From: Aspidiotus rigidus
Taxonomy: Eukaryota; Arthropoda; Insecta; Hemiptera; Diaspididae
Direction: 5' to 3'
DNA: 64,000 bases
Assembly: GCA_035079385.1 (NCBI GenBank)
Contig: JAVHKY010000030.1
Location: forward strand, 4,317,001-4,381,000
Shown one piece after another: positions 37,168 through 51,200 of this stretch. A model generated the notes under the pieces. The model worked only from the letters and a program-made list of their open reading frames with translations. It made no database searches and was not told the DNA's origin. The position numbers and the translations under genes were made by a program. Every line of letters begins with the position of its first letter. Positions within the stretch are counted from its first letter, which is position 1.

Positions 37168-37590
37168 TTGTAGGTGTACCGGTTCACACTTCACATTAGC
37201 ATCACATTCAAGCAACATTAGCAGAACAGCTATTGGCCACGCCCACTTTGTTTGAGGTGCAGTTGTGGAGGTTTTGTCCCTATATACTGTACCGGTTCAC
37301 AAGAGTGTCACATCAGAGGAACAATTTGCTGGTGCACAGTGTTCTTCAACTGTGACGCTGATATGTCAGTCATAAAGAAATCTCACTACTCGCAGACAAT
37401 GTTTGGAGAGTCATTTGTGTAAGGTAGAATTTCACAAACTCATTGGCGGAACACATCCTTCACATCTCTTTTTGATAGACACTTGTTTGGACTGTTGAGG
37501 TCATGCGGCTTCTTTTGAGCGTTTTACTGTTGTCACTGCCTCAGAACCCGACTGTCACGACTGCTACTCTTTCAAACCTCAATGTGCCGC
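37168..37590 (+). repeat. About 420-bp direct repeat, right copy
   Basis: Right partner of 33181-33605, roughly 4 kb away in the same orientation. It carries an extra segment with tatgtcagtcataaagaaat in the middle. The open frame at 37503-37730 starts at the end of this repeat and is not supported as a gene. Confidence 0.75.
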
Positions 37591-37738
37591 GGTTGATCCG
37601 CACGGTACATTATTGCTTCAATGCTTTCTCGGGTAGATCAAATTTGGAGAAAGACTTCAGGAGATGTTTACTGTTCCGTATCTTACAATATGATAAATAC
37701 TTCATCGTATGTACTGAGGTTCACAGATAATACAGATT

Positions 37739-37975
37739 GCTAAGCATAATCAATATATTCACTCTCACATGGCTAGAGCCGCCCTTACAGCAACTTTTTT
37801 TTTCGAAGGATGAACTCGCTCTCATTAAGCCTCACGTTTTCCCTCCACCGAGACTTCACAAAACAATTTAAATCGGTCTTGTACATCTCAGAGACCTAAA
37901 ACGTCTACTCACTCGAAGATAAAGAAAACGAAAATGAGACAAGCTGTTTCCCACAGGATTCCCCGCTACTCGCTT
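37739..37975 (+). repeat. Dispersed repeat, direct copy of 22861-23075
   Basis: Same order of landmark words as the left copy (ttgctaagcat, cacatggcta, acaaaacaattt, aatgagacaagctgttt, attcccc), with about 60 bp more in the centre. Confidence 0.65.
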
Positions 37976-38279
37976 TCTTATTTCTATCTTTTTAATCTTA
38001 CGAGAATTTCATTAGTGATGAATGTTTGTGCTTTAAAGCTTAAATGTTTGTTGATAATCATTTTCAAATTTAGCTCCATTTTTCTGTACTAATTAAAATT
38101 CTTCTGCGGTCTCAACAGAAAAATCGAAAATCTATAAAGAATTTATTTTTAATGTATCGTAAAACGATTTCACTACTTGCGTTTTAATTTTCAAAATTTA
38201 AGAGGCAACCTCGATTCTAATTTTTTTTTTCATCAGAGCCGCTCATAGAGCTAGAAAATTGTCCTTTTTATAAACTGTA

Positions 38280-38859
38280 CGCAGCGAGTGAGAATACAGA
38301 TCACGTGAGCCTATACAGAAGAACAGTTGACAGTGAAAACGCGATGAAATTTTTATAAACTCGCGCGAGAAAGTAGAGACAAGAAGAACAACCCCGAAGA
38401 GTGGAAAAGAAAGAAAGACGAAGGAAAAAACAACAACAAGGAAATTACTGTATGTCTTCGAATTTTAGCTACATTTCAGCAATGCGAGAGGGTTCGTATA
38501 GTACGTGGTACGCGGATTTGGTGCTTTTCACACAGAAGGCGGAGCCTAATTTGATATAGAATTGAGATTTGAAGGGTGGCTGTTTGTTTTCCTCGCCCTT
38601 TTTCTAACAAATGTTTTACCAGCTAGAGGGGATGCATTTCACGAGTTGAAATTCAAGTTGGAGTACGATTAGTCACGAATACACATTGTCCTACGTAAAG
38701 TGTACCGCACGTATGATACCTACATAATTTTGCATCGCGAAATATTTCGTAATTTATTCTCGTTCTCGTCTTCAACGTATTTTTTTTTCTTGTTAGTTTC
38801 AAATGTATATATTATTGTATAATGTTATCGAGGTGTTGTAAATAAAGTTAATTTAACGT
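38280..38859 (+). promoter_or_regulatory. Probable promoter / 5' UTR region of Hmx
   Basis: Lies directly upstream of the chosen Hmx start. A TATA-like gtatatattattgtataatg string is at about 38806-38825 and an E-box-like cacgtg at 38302. No repeat homology is visible, in contrast with the neighbours. The transcription start cannot be fixed by eye, and an upstream noncoding exon is possible. Confidence 0.35.
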
Positions 38860-39260
38860 ATGATTCGGACAATAATGAGTATATCGCCCAAGTCGGACTC
38901 TTTCAAAAGCGATTCCATAGATTCGACGAACAGATCGGAAGGAGTTCGAAGTAAGACTTCAAAGTACGTCATGACTTGTGGTACACCTTCGCCTCCTAAG
39001 TCGCCGGAAATATCGACTAAAAACGCTCAAAATTCGTATACGTCATTTTCAATTTCGAGTATTTTAAGTAAGCACGATTCCGGCGAAAAGAATGTTACCG
39101 AGTGCAAGTCTTCGTCAACGGACAGCAGTACTACGTCATCTTCGTCCGGAGGTCCGTATCCTTTGCCGCCGTCCACCGGTTTCATGCCTCATATCGGTAA
39201 CGCGGTGGCCGCCGCCGCCGCTCTTCATCCTTGTTCGTCCGATTCGTTGATGCTATCGCG
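38860..39260 (+). CDS. Hmx: Hmx exon 1 (coding part)
   Basis: Encodes residues 1-133 and two bases of Arg134. It is Ser/Thr-rich with the eh1-like motif at 39046-39066 and an Ala run (V-A-A-A-A-A) near the end. It ends at a consensus donor, tcgcg|gtgagt. Confidence 0.93.
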
Positions 39261-42200
39261 GTGAGTGAGAGAAGATATAAAATTTAATTTAATTAGTAGC
39301 TATATAACTGTACGATATTTCGACAGTATACAGGGAATAGGCCTACACTGTAATTAAAATTAGCCTGGACGATTGATTCTGAGGCAGTAAACATAATGTA
39401 TAGACTGCATATTATGCAGCAGTAGATTTGGGATTTATTGGTTTTCATTAGCAACGAGGCATAATATGTGGTAGTAGTTGAATGGTTGAGGAAATATGTC
39501 TCAGCAGATGTTCCGTGAGACCAATTATTTAAAAAATTTAAATGCAATAGTGGCATTGTACAGTCTTTCCACTTATCATTATATTGATAGATCTCAGATG
39601 TCAAAAGTGTAACTGAAAAAAACGTTGCTATAATAGTCTTATATCGCTTTTGAATTGTAAATTGCACTAGTTTTTTAAATTTCTCTCGTACGATTGCTCA
39701 AAGACCAGTAAATCTTGCATTCAATTATGCAAAATAGAAACGAAGAGAGAAATACGAGACTCGTTATTAATTATGAAGGCTCTCGATGATAGTGAGAGCT
39801 ATGAAAATTTCCAGATAGGATGCTAGGACTTGAAAAGGTAGGATACGTTTTTCCTCATAAAAAAAAAAAAAAAAAACGTCCGTGAAGAAATAATCTTACA
39901 ATACCGGTATATAACATTACGCGCGGAGACGATCGTACTTTTCAGAAGTTCCATTTTGTGGAAATATTCCTAAAATTTTTATATGAAAAATCGCAAAGCC
40001 CCTTGCTCTTTATTAAGAGAATACAGTGATGACTCAGATTTTTAATCAAGACGGCTTACCTAACTTCATTGATGAGTCGAGATTTTTCGAATTTTATCCT
40101 CGATATAGCAAATTCTTCTAAATAGGTCAGCTGTTCCCTTAACCGCTCGTCCTTGAGCCGAGATTTTCTTCAAGTCCCTGAAATCGGCCAGATATTCCCT
40201 CTACGCGTTAATCAACATTTTTTTGACTCTCTTGGTGATGTCATCTCGTCATTTTTCGTCCTTCCGGTGTAGGAATGTGAGCCAAAATTTCCCTAGTATC
40301 TAATAATTAGGTCAAGATCATCGAGATGGGTAAGGGAGTTTTTTGTTGAATAAGTTTGACAGGAGCTTTGCTAGTAGAGTCACTTGAAATTAAGAACGCC
40401 CCCATCTTTTTAAAAATGGCTTGCAGCATCACTTCATTTCTGTATTTAAGAGTTTTTGAATTTTTTCCTCTTTTTACGGGTCATCAGGTCCCTGATTCGA
40501 CTATATCGGCAAAGTAATCTGTAGTATTTCAAACGAAAAACTCATGCTATCATCTCCCTCTAAGTGACTTTCTCTTACTTTTCCCTAATGTTACGAATGT
40601 AAAGGAAATACGATAGTTGTCACTCAAGTTGGACTTTATTGTGGAAAATAATATACAATTTTATCAAAGAATAACAACGAAGGAGAGATTGGAAGAGAGT
40701 GTTCGGGTTGAACTCGGATTACTTTGGCGGCCTTTTCCACTTACCAGCTTAGCGAGTCTCTTCAAAATTCGTCAGAGAAGGAAAATGTGTGGCTATTCGT
40801 GAAATCTATAGCTACTTATATACCTTAAACTTCTCAACCTTGTTTGGTAACCAAACAAGACTGAAGAATGACAGTCTCAGGTAGCCAACTACACTTGTAC
40901 ATAACACTGTTCATAATTTTTAGCAAACTAGGAACGGCCCACAAAATTTTCGAATAAATTGTGCAGTCCGTGATCAGTAACAGGTTGGTAAAACCTGGAA
41001 TACATTGTAAAGAATATTAAACGGGATCTGTAGAAGTTGACCAACAGTCTCAATCTCCAAAAAAAAAATTATTTAAGGCCTTTTTTTGGGAGAAGATTGA
41101 AGCATGTCAGCTGTGAATACGAGCCAAGATCAAATAATTTGAATTTGGACCTGTCTCTGAAAAAACCTACCCTCAAATTGGAGAATTTTCGCTTGCGGTC
41201 ATCATTCAACAGCGAGCCTCAATTGAATAGTTATTTTTTTGTCTCCAAAAATGAAGTTCCAATTTGGAGATTTTCTGTTCATTCCATGTAACGTTTTTTA
41301 ATTAAAAAAATTTACAACCGTATTTTGATTAATATTTCATGCGGTGGGAAGTTCGAAGAAGTAAGGAGAAATTTCTTGGAATGATGGAAAGGTAAAGTTG
41401 TTCTTTTTTCGTGCTTTTGAAAGTTCTATTTAATTAATACGTGGGCCTATCGTTTATGAGCTCTTTTATCCTTCGTTGGAACATTGTCTTTAAGTTTCTA
41501 TACTTTCACCAAAGGTGTTCATAAAGTGAGGAAATAAAACGAGTAATTTTGGAATGAGAGCCCAAGTCGAATCAATTTTCTCCTTCGAATTCTTCATTTT
41601 TTCATTATTACACATAATTTACGTAGTACTGCCCTTGAGCATTCTCCTGTACAATTTAGTACATACAATATTGGGCTACATAAGAAGAAAACTTGTGGGA
41701 AAAGTCGAACACCGTCTTTTTCCTTCTTTGAGAATTTTAAGGAAGTCCAATGGTTATGTCCTCTTCAGTCTCCTGACCTCCTGTGTTGTGTCAATGAGAA
41801 CAATTGCCTCGGGGTTTGGTTGACTGTGCAATTGTTGTTCGTGGCATTGAGCCACTACCTTTATGATTTTATCTATTGTTGAGATGTTCAGATTGTGGTG
41901 TAGAGCACAGTTACTGACGTACCATGGAGCATTGACGATGAGACGGAGTATCTCTGGTACCGTTGAATTAATTCTCGGTTTGATTTTTTGGCGCGGCCCC
42001 AAAGCTAGAGCTCGTATTGCCATATTTTTTTTTTTTTTTTTCTTTCACAAGTTTATTTTTTGAGGTGTTGCCGAAACTACAGTCTGTGACCATTTACAGC
42101 CGACACCACCTTTACAATAAGCTAAAATCTAAAATACAAAATCCGAAATCAATAAAAAAAAAAAAAAAAAAAAAAAACACGTACACATACATACGCCACT

Positions 42201-45200
42201 CAAAACATCAATCCCGTATATAACATCAAACAATCAATCAGTCACACAAACACACAAACACTTCACTGCTTTCAGCCTAACCATATGATAGTAGGAGTTT
42301 ATTTTCCGTGCTTAACTTGGACTTCCTGCCAATAAGCCATAAGTCGTAGCTCAAACTCTTGACACTTCTTCTTGATGTGGCTTTTCCAGTTTAACTTGGA
42401 GTTGAGCGTCATCCCAAAATATTTTGAATAATTATTAAAATTTTCAAACTGTCCGTCCCTAATCATACTATCATGATATCATTTATGGCCTAGTGCGCGA
42501 TCACGTTCCCAAATTTGCTGCCATTCAATATCTTGTTGATGGCTGCGATTTTATCGTTGGCCCATACGGGTGTTTATAAGACTTATTATTTAGACGACAA
42601 AAGCTATACATAGTCAACAATCTTCTGGACTATAACTTGGCCAGATACCCGTAGTAGCAGTTTTGCCGCAATAATGTAAGAAGTTTCTTCTTTGAGATCT
42701 CTTCTACGTGTGGGGTTGCCGGTTTCCATCAGATTGTCCAATCTTCCAGTTATATAGCTTCAAATTGTTTCTATTTCTACGCCTAGTTTTTTTTTTTCAA
42801 AAAATAAGTCGCAATTTTTGAAATTTTGTAGCATAGTGATTGGATGTAGTTGGAAAGTGGTCCCGTGGAATTTCCCAGAACTCTTCGGCTTTGCTGCTGT
42901 TGGATTCATAACGAGCGTTCAATCGTTGACGATTAATTCATTCTCCATCAAAACCGTCACCCAATGCTGGAATTTTTCTGTTGGTCCCTCCTCAAATCTT
43001 TGGATCTCTTTTTTTTCTATTATACTTAACCTCAACCCTCTTGATGCAGGCGTGTTTATCTATTGGGATAACATGTTTTTCTTGTCTACCTTTGTCAAAA
43101 TCAGATGGTTCTGCTCGATTTTCACCCAGAGACTGAAGATCCTCCTGAACGAGTTGTAGTCGTAGGTTGAAATAAAATCTTATATTCACCGCAGAATTCT
43201 TCAACCTACTGATCCGTTATGTGCCGTAACATCGAAAATCGTATTTCCACTGTAAAAGTTGTGGTGTCCCAGAATATTCTCAGAGTTGGTTTTGACTCCC
43301 GGGCGAGTGTTCATAGTTTGAATGACCTGTTCAAATTTTCATGACCAATAACTCATGCCCTTTATCTTTTTTCGAGTTAGCTTTTCTGGCTGATGTTTAA
43401 GGTAGACTCCGTGACGGTGGGATCAGAAGCCCGTTCGAATAGGTTTCAATTGGGCTAACTTGTTTGATGAGATTTTATTTTGCCAAAGTGTGATCCATTT
43501 ATCCGTAGCTTGAGGTGGATGGTATGGGTGAGAACACTTTTAGTGGGAAGAAGACGAGCCTTGATTTGTGGAAGTTTTGTAGCAGTTTTATCGATTTTTT
43601 CATTGTCTTGGATCCCTGTATGGCTGGGGACTCGGATGAAAGTTATGTCGTAAAGAATGGATGATAGGGTTATGAGGAGAGCAGGTATTCGTGAGACAAG
43701 TGGGTGTATGAGTGTACATTGTAAACTGCCGTTAAGGCGGACAAGGAGTCAGTGGCGATCAGGAAAGTGCGATCTGATGGGAAAGGGAAGGTTAGTATTA
43801 TAAAGATGGCTTGGACTTCGGCCGTTAAAATCGGTTCGGAGTTTCGGTGTCGGTGAGAAGAGCTTTTGTTGCCAATTGAACATGCGAGACCGACTATAGT
43901 TGTCGATTTTTGATCCATCTGTAAAACCAATTGAGGTCGATTTGAAGTCGATCAGCTTACATTACCAGAGAACTATAAATCGACGCTTGCGCTACAGGGC
44001 AGCCGATTTTAGGTTGTTTAGGTCGACAAAAAAATGTGGAAAAGTTGGACCTAATATTGACGTCGACGTGAGGTTGATTTTAACAATGTCGAACAAGACT
44101 TTGAGGGGCATGAATTCTAGGTCGATCGAGTATGGTTTATCGAGAAATGCTGTTGCGAAAACATTTTAAGTATGTAGTTAAATACTCATTATCATTGGTC
44201 TCTCTCCATTGCCTTTCAGGTTAGAATAAATGTAAACTTCACCATACATTTATATGATCGTTTTTTCCAGTCAATGTTCATTAGGTCAGAAATTCATTTG
44301 CAATGTATCAACTAAAGGTGAAATTGATGTTTAGAATTTTTAGTATTGTTAAAATAACATTAAAGACAAATTTTGGCTAAAAAGTACCTTGGAATTTTCC
44401 TATATAACAGGCATGGGCAACCCGCGGAAGCTTTTTCTGTGGCCCGCGATACGAATACCAAAATACAAAAAAATGAAGAAATTTTCGTTGTTCAAATCAA
44501 AAAATGTAAAATTTTATACGAATTATTTCCAATATTTTTGGATACATTTAGTATACAAACAAACGTGAACTGATTATTTATTAGTTAGTAGTGAGAAACT
44601 TGCCTTTGCAATTCATAAACAATTTCATCAAAATTGGGGGTCAAGTGAGTAGGTATGCTGCAAACGCATCAAAGCAGTCAAATGCTCATCATTCAGCTTG
44701 CTTCTTTCCGGAGGTTTTGTATTTTTCATGAGCGAGAAAGCATTTTCACATGCAAATGTAGACCTAAAGAAAGCAAAGGTTCTTATGTTGGAATATATTT
44801 AATACCAGGCATTATTTTATAAAATTCTCGCAAAGGGGTCTCTGAAAACAAAGTGAGCAGAGAAAAATCAGCTTTCAGATCTATTAGTTCCATTTGGTAC
44901 TCTTCAGGCACTTCCATCGCACCAACAACGAAAGGGTTCTCAACCATTCTAGCATTTGACTGTTTTGATGCGTTTGCAACATACTCACCTGACCCCCAAT
45001 TTTGATGAGCTTAAGTTTCTCATTTAGTAACTAATAAATAATCAGTTTACGTTTTTTTGTATACTAAATTTATCCAAAAATATTGGAAATAATTCGTGTA
45101 AAATTTTACATTTTTTGATTCCAACAACGAGAATCTCTTGATGTGGGGCCCGCCGGATCATGAAAAGTTACAAATTTTCATGAATGCGGCCCGCGATGTG

Positions 45201-48200
45201 AAAAAGGTTGCCCACGCCTGCTATATAACCTTGTTGTATATAGTGTTATACTGTTCATGAGAGCGAAGTTCATGTGTGTGTTTTTAGAAACGTGTAACGT
45301 AGATTCGACGGTTTAGTTTTGCAGACAGTGGCATATTTAGGCCTAGGCAAATTAGGCAGAGGGAGCGCGGAGTTTTGTAGAAAAATCTGAAAAATTGAGA
45401 CCAGCGAAAAAAAGGAAACAGATACTGTGTAGATTGATATTAAAATACTGACAAGAATATAATCAGTGGAGGAAGAAAGGGAGCGCTAAATTTTGCTTTG
45501 CCTAGGGGTGCGAAAAGTCTTTATGCTTGAAGGATTCAGTCCAGAGAGGTCGCTAGATATGGGGTATGTACCTGGGCTCTCTCGCGTATATCAGACAATC
45601 GTCAAAACTGTTCTACCGTTGAGAAGTGCAAAAATTGCATAAAGGCTGCAAATCGCCCTGATAATTCTTCATAATTAATTCCTTAGCGTGAATAGCATCT
45701 TCAAGATGAGAAGAGGATTCGAGAAAATGAGCTAAGGATAGGTTTTTCAAATTTCTACCAAGTTTCATCTTCAATCGCATGATATCGAATGTATTGATTT
45801 GAACGAGTTAAAAGCTAGAAAATACGACAGAGCATTCGTCGTTTTGCTCTCATCGGAATATCGATAAGGTTCTTAGAAACGTTTAGAAAGCAGTAGGAAA
45901 AGGTATTTTTTTTCAGCAATAATTGCCTACACCATAATTTGTCCGTGAGTAGGGTATAAAAATTACGGTATCGTTGCCACGCCACCCTATAAACGAGATA
46001 GTTCGTTGCTCGAAATTTTACTTTCAGTGAAAGTTTGCTCGTGGAAATTTTATTCCTCAATTAAGCTCTTCGAGATGTCTTTTCGCGGCGGTGAAGTACG
46101 ATGTTGTAGACCTATACAGCCATTTTATTATAAGGAAGGAAAAGAGTGTGAGAAAAACAATGAGAGTAATGCGGTAATTACGTGAAGCCCCTCCCGATAA
46201 TAACGTTACGCTCTACGCGTTTCCTCTTCTCTGCAGCTGTTTACTGTTCGATATATACCTACACTTTATTGTGGTACCCTGCACTTCTCACACTTCGGGG
46301 TGGTTGATGCTGTAAAATACTCCGGTAGCTGTTGTAGTTGGTCGTACGCACTATACCGTGACTGCACGCCTTGTACGGTTCGTAAGGAACGCGACCGCGT
46401 ACAGCATGGCGGTCCGACGAGCCTTTGAAAACCCCGATGATACCAAAACGATGCATTGATGAAATATCGCGAGCGTGTACTATCGTATTAGTTTTCATTT
46501 TTCACTCATAATCTTCATGATGTAGAGTCGTTTATCTGATTAATTAATCGGCGTATAGAGTCTCAATTGTCCGATATTTTAGTAGTCAATGTCTGGAAAA
46601 GGCCATGAGATCGGGTTCCATTACGATGTATGATTAAAATTATTATTATTATTACAGCCGTATTATCGTCGACGACTCTCCCTTTCGACTTCCCTAACAA
46701 ATAGTTGAGCTGCACGCGAGATACCACGCGTCTGATAACGACATTATTATCGAGCTCGTGTTGTCATTTTTGAAAGCAATTTGCCATTCTCTGTTTTCGT
46801 ATTATGACTTACGCGTACGCGCGCCGCATTTAGGCGTCTAATTGTTGGAGACGAAATTCAATCATTCAAATTGGGCGTTGATAACGGTGACGTGACCTTT
46901 GCGTTATTTTGAAACCGCGCGACTTGTGCACGCAGTTTGTTCAAGTATGAATAAGTTATACTTTGATCGTATCAATCCGACGAGTTCGCAACAACGAGTT
47001 ATAATCATTGAGAAGCTTTTCTCCGGGGAGGTTTTCTTTGTAGATCGATTATATTTTGCAATAAATTAGATAAAATCTAGAAGATGATGTCATCCACCTT
47101 TCTCAATACACAAAAAAAGTAAAAGAAAGCTTCTTGATGGATTAATTTGTATAATTGATCAGAATGACTTTTATAACGAAGATAATTTCGATTTGTTTCA
47201 AAGTGGTGCGACACATTTCTATAGAATGGAGGACACAAAAAAACAAAAATACCAGAATCGTAAATTTAATCAACATGTCGAAAACGTTTTTTTATCTTTA
47301 TAATATGTTTGTGACACTGACATTTTTGTTTTAACAGGGAACCAGTTGTCTTGACCAGTGTCTGAAAAAGTATACGTTCAAAAGTACATAAACTCTCAAC
47401 AAGTAGTCCTTTGTATTTGGTCTACAGTTTTCCCAGAAAGCAGAGGTTGTGGTCTGGGGTGTTGCTCAGTTTTCGAAAAGTGGTACGCTTTTGAGACAAG
47501 ATGGAGACATAAAGCTATCGACAACTCATTGTTAACTTCTAGAATAGAGCTCGGAGCTCAAAAGTTTTCTTAAATTCCCCTTCCATCATATACCGGGTGG
47601 ACCAGAAAGATGTTACGAGTTTGTGCTAAATTCACTCCAGGGCGGGGTGCCGTGATCTCCCTGGTCCAATGAAGAAACCCCCTCAAACTTTAATTTCTTA
47701 TAGGTCTAAAAAAAAATTAAATTATAAGGTCCCCCCCCCCCCTGAAACGAATGCGAAGAATCATCTTCATGAAGATGACCTCACGGCGTCCCTGCTCCAG
47801 GGTAAAAACGCAAAACGTTAGATGTATACTTTAAATCTACGAAATTTGCATCTCAACCAAATCTTTCATTTGCGCCCCTACTTAACTTTTTACGACTTCT
47901 TTAAGCTGAGATAGGAACCAAAATGTGCCAAAAATTGACCAATGGAATCAAAAAGGCTCCTCGTAACTTTCCTCCGAACCATCACGTCAATGTCGACATT
48001 GACCCCATTCACTCTGGCCAGGTGTTTTATTGCGAGTAATTCTTTCTTGAAGGCAGACTGACTCAGAGGAATACGAGTCAGTCTGTGAACTAGGCTATGA
48101 AAGGCAGCCATCTTATGAGCAACAGGACCGAACGGACCTCCGTGGACTAAAACATCGGTCGTAGTATCTTTCCTATAAATTGCAAACTTATGGATACCGT

Positions 48201-51200
48201 CTATTATAGAGATTGATAAATCCAAAAAGTTAATGGAAAATACCCCTATTTCCAACGTAAATTTGATGGAAGGTTACCAGGAATTGAGATACCTCGGAAA
48301 CTCACCAAGAAGATCTGGGGGACCCGTTCAGGTGTATAGAACGTCATCAACGTACCTGTGCCAGCAGTAGATATGATTAAGTAACACCTGATTCGAGGAA
48401 AAGAGGTAAAGTTATAACTTGGATATGAAAATTTCGGAGATGAGAGAGCCTAAAGGTGATCCAATAGGGATCCCTACTACTCTGAAATCCGCAGGTATGT
48501 CGTCAACGGGCGTGACCCAGAAGCCTAGTATCAGAGCGACTTGATCAGTATTACTATTGGTACTATAGTATAATGGAGACTGTTGGGAGGCTTACGAGCG
48601 GATAGAAGAGAGTAGAGAGAGTCCAAGTTAATGGTGTTATGAATGCTGATGACCTCACAGGCAACCATCACGGATATTTATGACGTCACGAGGTAATGAC
48701 GTCATCAATGTTGATATCCATATAGGGGCTAGATAGCGTATCGTACAGTAAACTACGCCTATAATATACCAAGAATGGAGACGAACGAGCGGAGCGAGTG
48801 AACCTTCCGTGAGCTAGATAGCCTAACTTACAGCTCAGCACGTCTATATTTATCCAAGAACGGAAGCGAACAATCGGAGCAAAAGAGCCTCTCGTAAGCG
48901 AGAGAGCTGAAGATGAAGTTCGCTAAGAGCGAGTGAGCCCTCTGAGCTAGATAGCTTATCTTAAAGTACACCATCCCTGTATTAGTCCAAGAACGGGGTG
49001 TACGTGTCTGTGAGAAAAATTCACAAAGTATAGGCCAGGATTTCGTCACAAAGCAGGCGCGTGGCCTAAAATAGATCACTTACTAGTAGACATGAAACAT
49101 GATTTATTTGTTTGGCTGTGCCAGAAAATCTTTCTTTTTACCTTGAGATTTGGGAACATTTTGTTGATTAGTTGAATAAACACAATCATAATAATTTTGA
49201 TGTGCAATATCGACGTTAAAGCGGCCGAGAAGTTATTTCTTTGGAAGTCTAAGCTGAAATTGCGTCGATATAATTATTGTAACCCAGGAAGATTAGGCTA
49301 AAAAATAAGAGTAAATGGAAATAAATGCCGGCGTAGGTTTTTTTCGTGGATTATACCAGGGTCTGATATAGACAAATACATATTTAAAAATTCATGTTGA
49401 AACTATAGATGGTGGTCAGTGGCACTTTCAGGTTTCTTCTGGTCCCAATAGCTCAACCTTCAATCCAACTTTTCAGCTCGAGTTTTTGGGCTAAGTTGGC
49501 ATAGTGACATTTGTAGGAAATTTGATGAGAAACAACTTTTGCTTGGAACTTTTTTTTTCTCTGTTGCTTAGTTTTCGATTTATTCTCAAAAAACTAATTT
49601 CTTTGGTACTCTGACCCCCTTTGGGAGAGAGCCACCTCTCTGATCGCTGTGGATTTTTAGTATGTTTATCAGGAGACCATTTTAAACATAATCCACGAAA
49701 AAACCTATGCCCGCATTATTTCCATTTCAAAACCTCATCTGCCTGGGCTATTGTTGAGATCAACCTCGATTGGACAAGTGTCGAAGCCATTGATTTCAGA
49801 CTGACTTCGAGTAGACTTCTCCAAATTTTTTTATCGATTTGAAATCGACTATTTTATTGCGTCGATTAACAGTCACTTTTTTGTTTTCTGAGAATGTACT
49901 CTGGTGACCTTAAATTCAAATCGACCTGGAGTCGATATTCAGCCACCTCCTCGTAGTATTCTGTCTGATTGGCGATTTCCCTACTCGTAAAAAGAATGTA
50001 TAATCAAAATTATATAATGAGGGCTGTGGCTTCACGGAAGATTAATACGATGATTGAATCGACGCAATTCGACGTCAATTTTCAGTCGAAATTAAATCTT
50101 CATACCTTCAGTCGACTTAATTTTGGCCTCAGTCTTGAAATCCTAAATCGAAGTGTGCATGTTTAGAATCTGTAAACTTTCATCGTGCGACGATGGGTTG
50201 ATGGTAAAAGGGAGAGGTCGATTTTGAGTAGACTTTTTATCTTCTTGGGCACATTGAGTGAAACTATAAATCTGAAATCGACGTTATCGATTTTTAGTCG
50301 ACTGGCCGAATTAAATAGCGAGTTGAATTGGAGTCGATTTGATGTAAAATTGACGGTTCGAGTTTTCCCCATGTACAACTTTTTCATGAACGATGATGAG
50401 CTGCATGAAAAGTAAACTGATCACACTATCGCCTCTCACGTAGGATCAATTCAAAAGAAAAATTCCAGAAGAAGATTGTTAAGTTTTTGTAGAAAAATTT
50501 GATTGACGATGTAATTATACTTCAATAAATTTTCTGCGGACCTCATTCGACTTCCTCATACCAACTGAAAGAACATTGACAAAAGAAAGAAGTTATGCGT
50601 CTCGCTTTTAAATTCGAGTTGTTACAGTAAGAAGGAATAGCCTGAGTCAACTTCTTTTTAATGGAACGTACTTCCCTGCTCAAACGAAGGTGATTGCATT
50701 ATCGTTAGATTGAGCAAAGATGTAACCTCCTTGAAAACTTCAACTGTCTAAAAAGCTATTTGTGATCTTTAAGACTCCTTTTCTATAAAAAAGGAATTGA
50801 AAAAAAAATCGTATTCAACTCCAACTGAAAACAGGTCATCTTGCAATGTTCCAACTGACCCCCAGCCCAAAGATGTATACATGTCAACTTGTTGCTGAAT
50901 GATGAAAGAAAATAAAATGGAGCCAGTTTTCTTTGAACGATGACTAGGTAGTGTGAAACGTCCTTAGCGCCAGGGATAATCCGGTGGCGCATGCAGAAGA
51001 GGTGACTGACTTCACTCATTGTCGGGACGGCACCTAACGTCTAATAGATAGTATTATAACGCCTTAAAGGCGCTAATGGCTTCATTACTGACGTACTTAT
51101 AACATCTTTTCGAACCCCCATACTCATCAAGTACCTAGTAACTTTAGATTACACTTCAACTTACCGCGCGCAATAAATATCGTTCGCACCAAACTACGTA

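Noticed and set aside
33181..37590. Intact LTR retrotransposon
   Set aside because: No gag, protease, RT or integrase motifs between the repeats and the repeats are substantially diverged.
42818..43204. Overlapping plus and minus frames between LINE fragments
   Set aside because: Without motifs and most simply shadows of decayed retroelement sequence.
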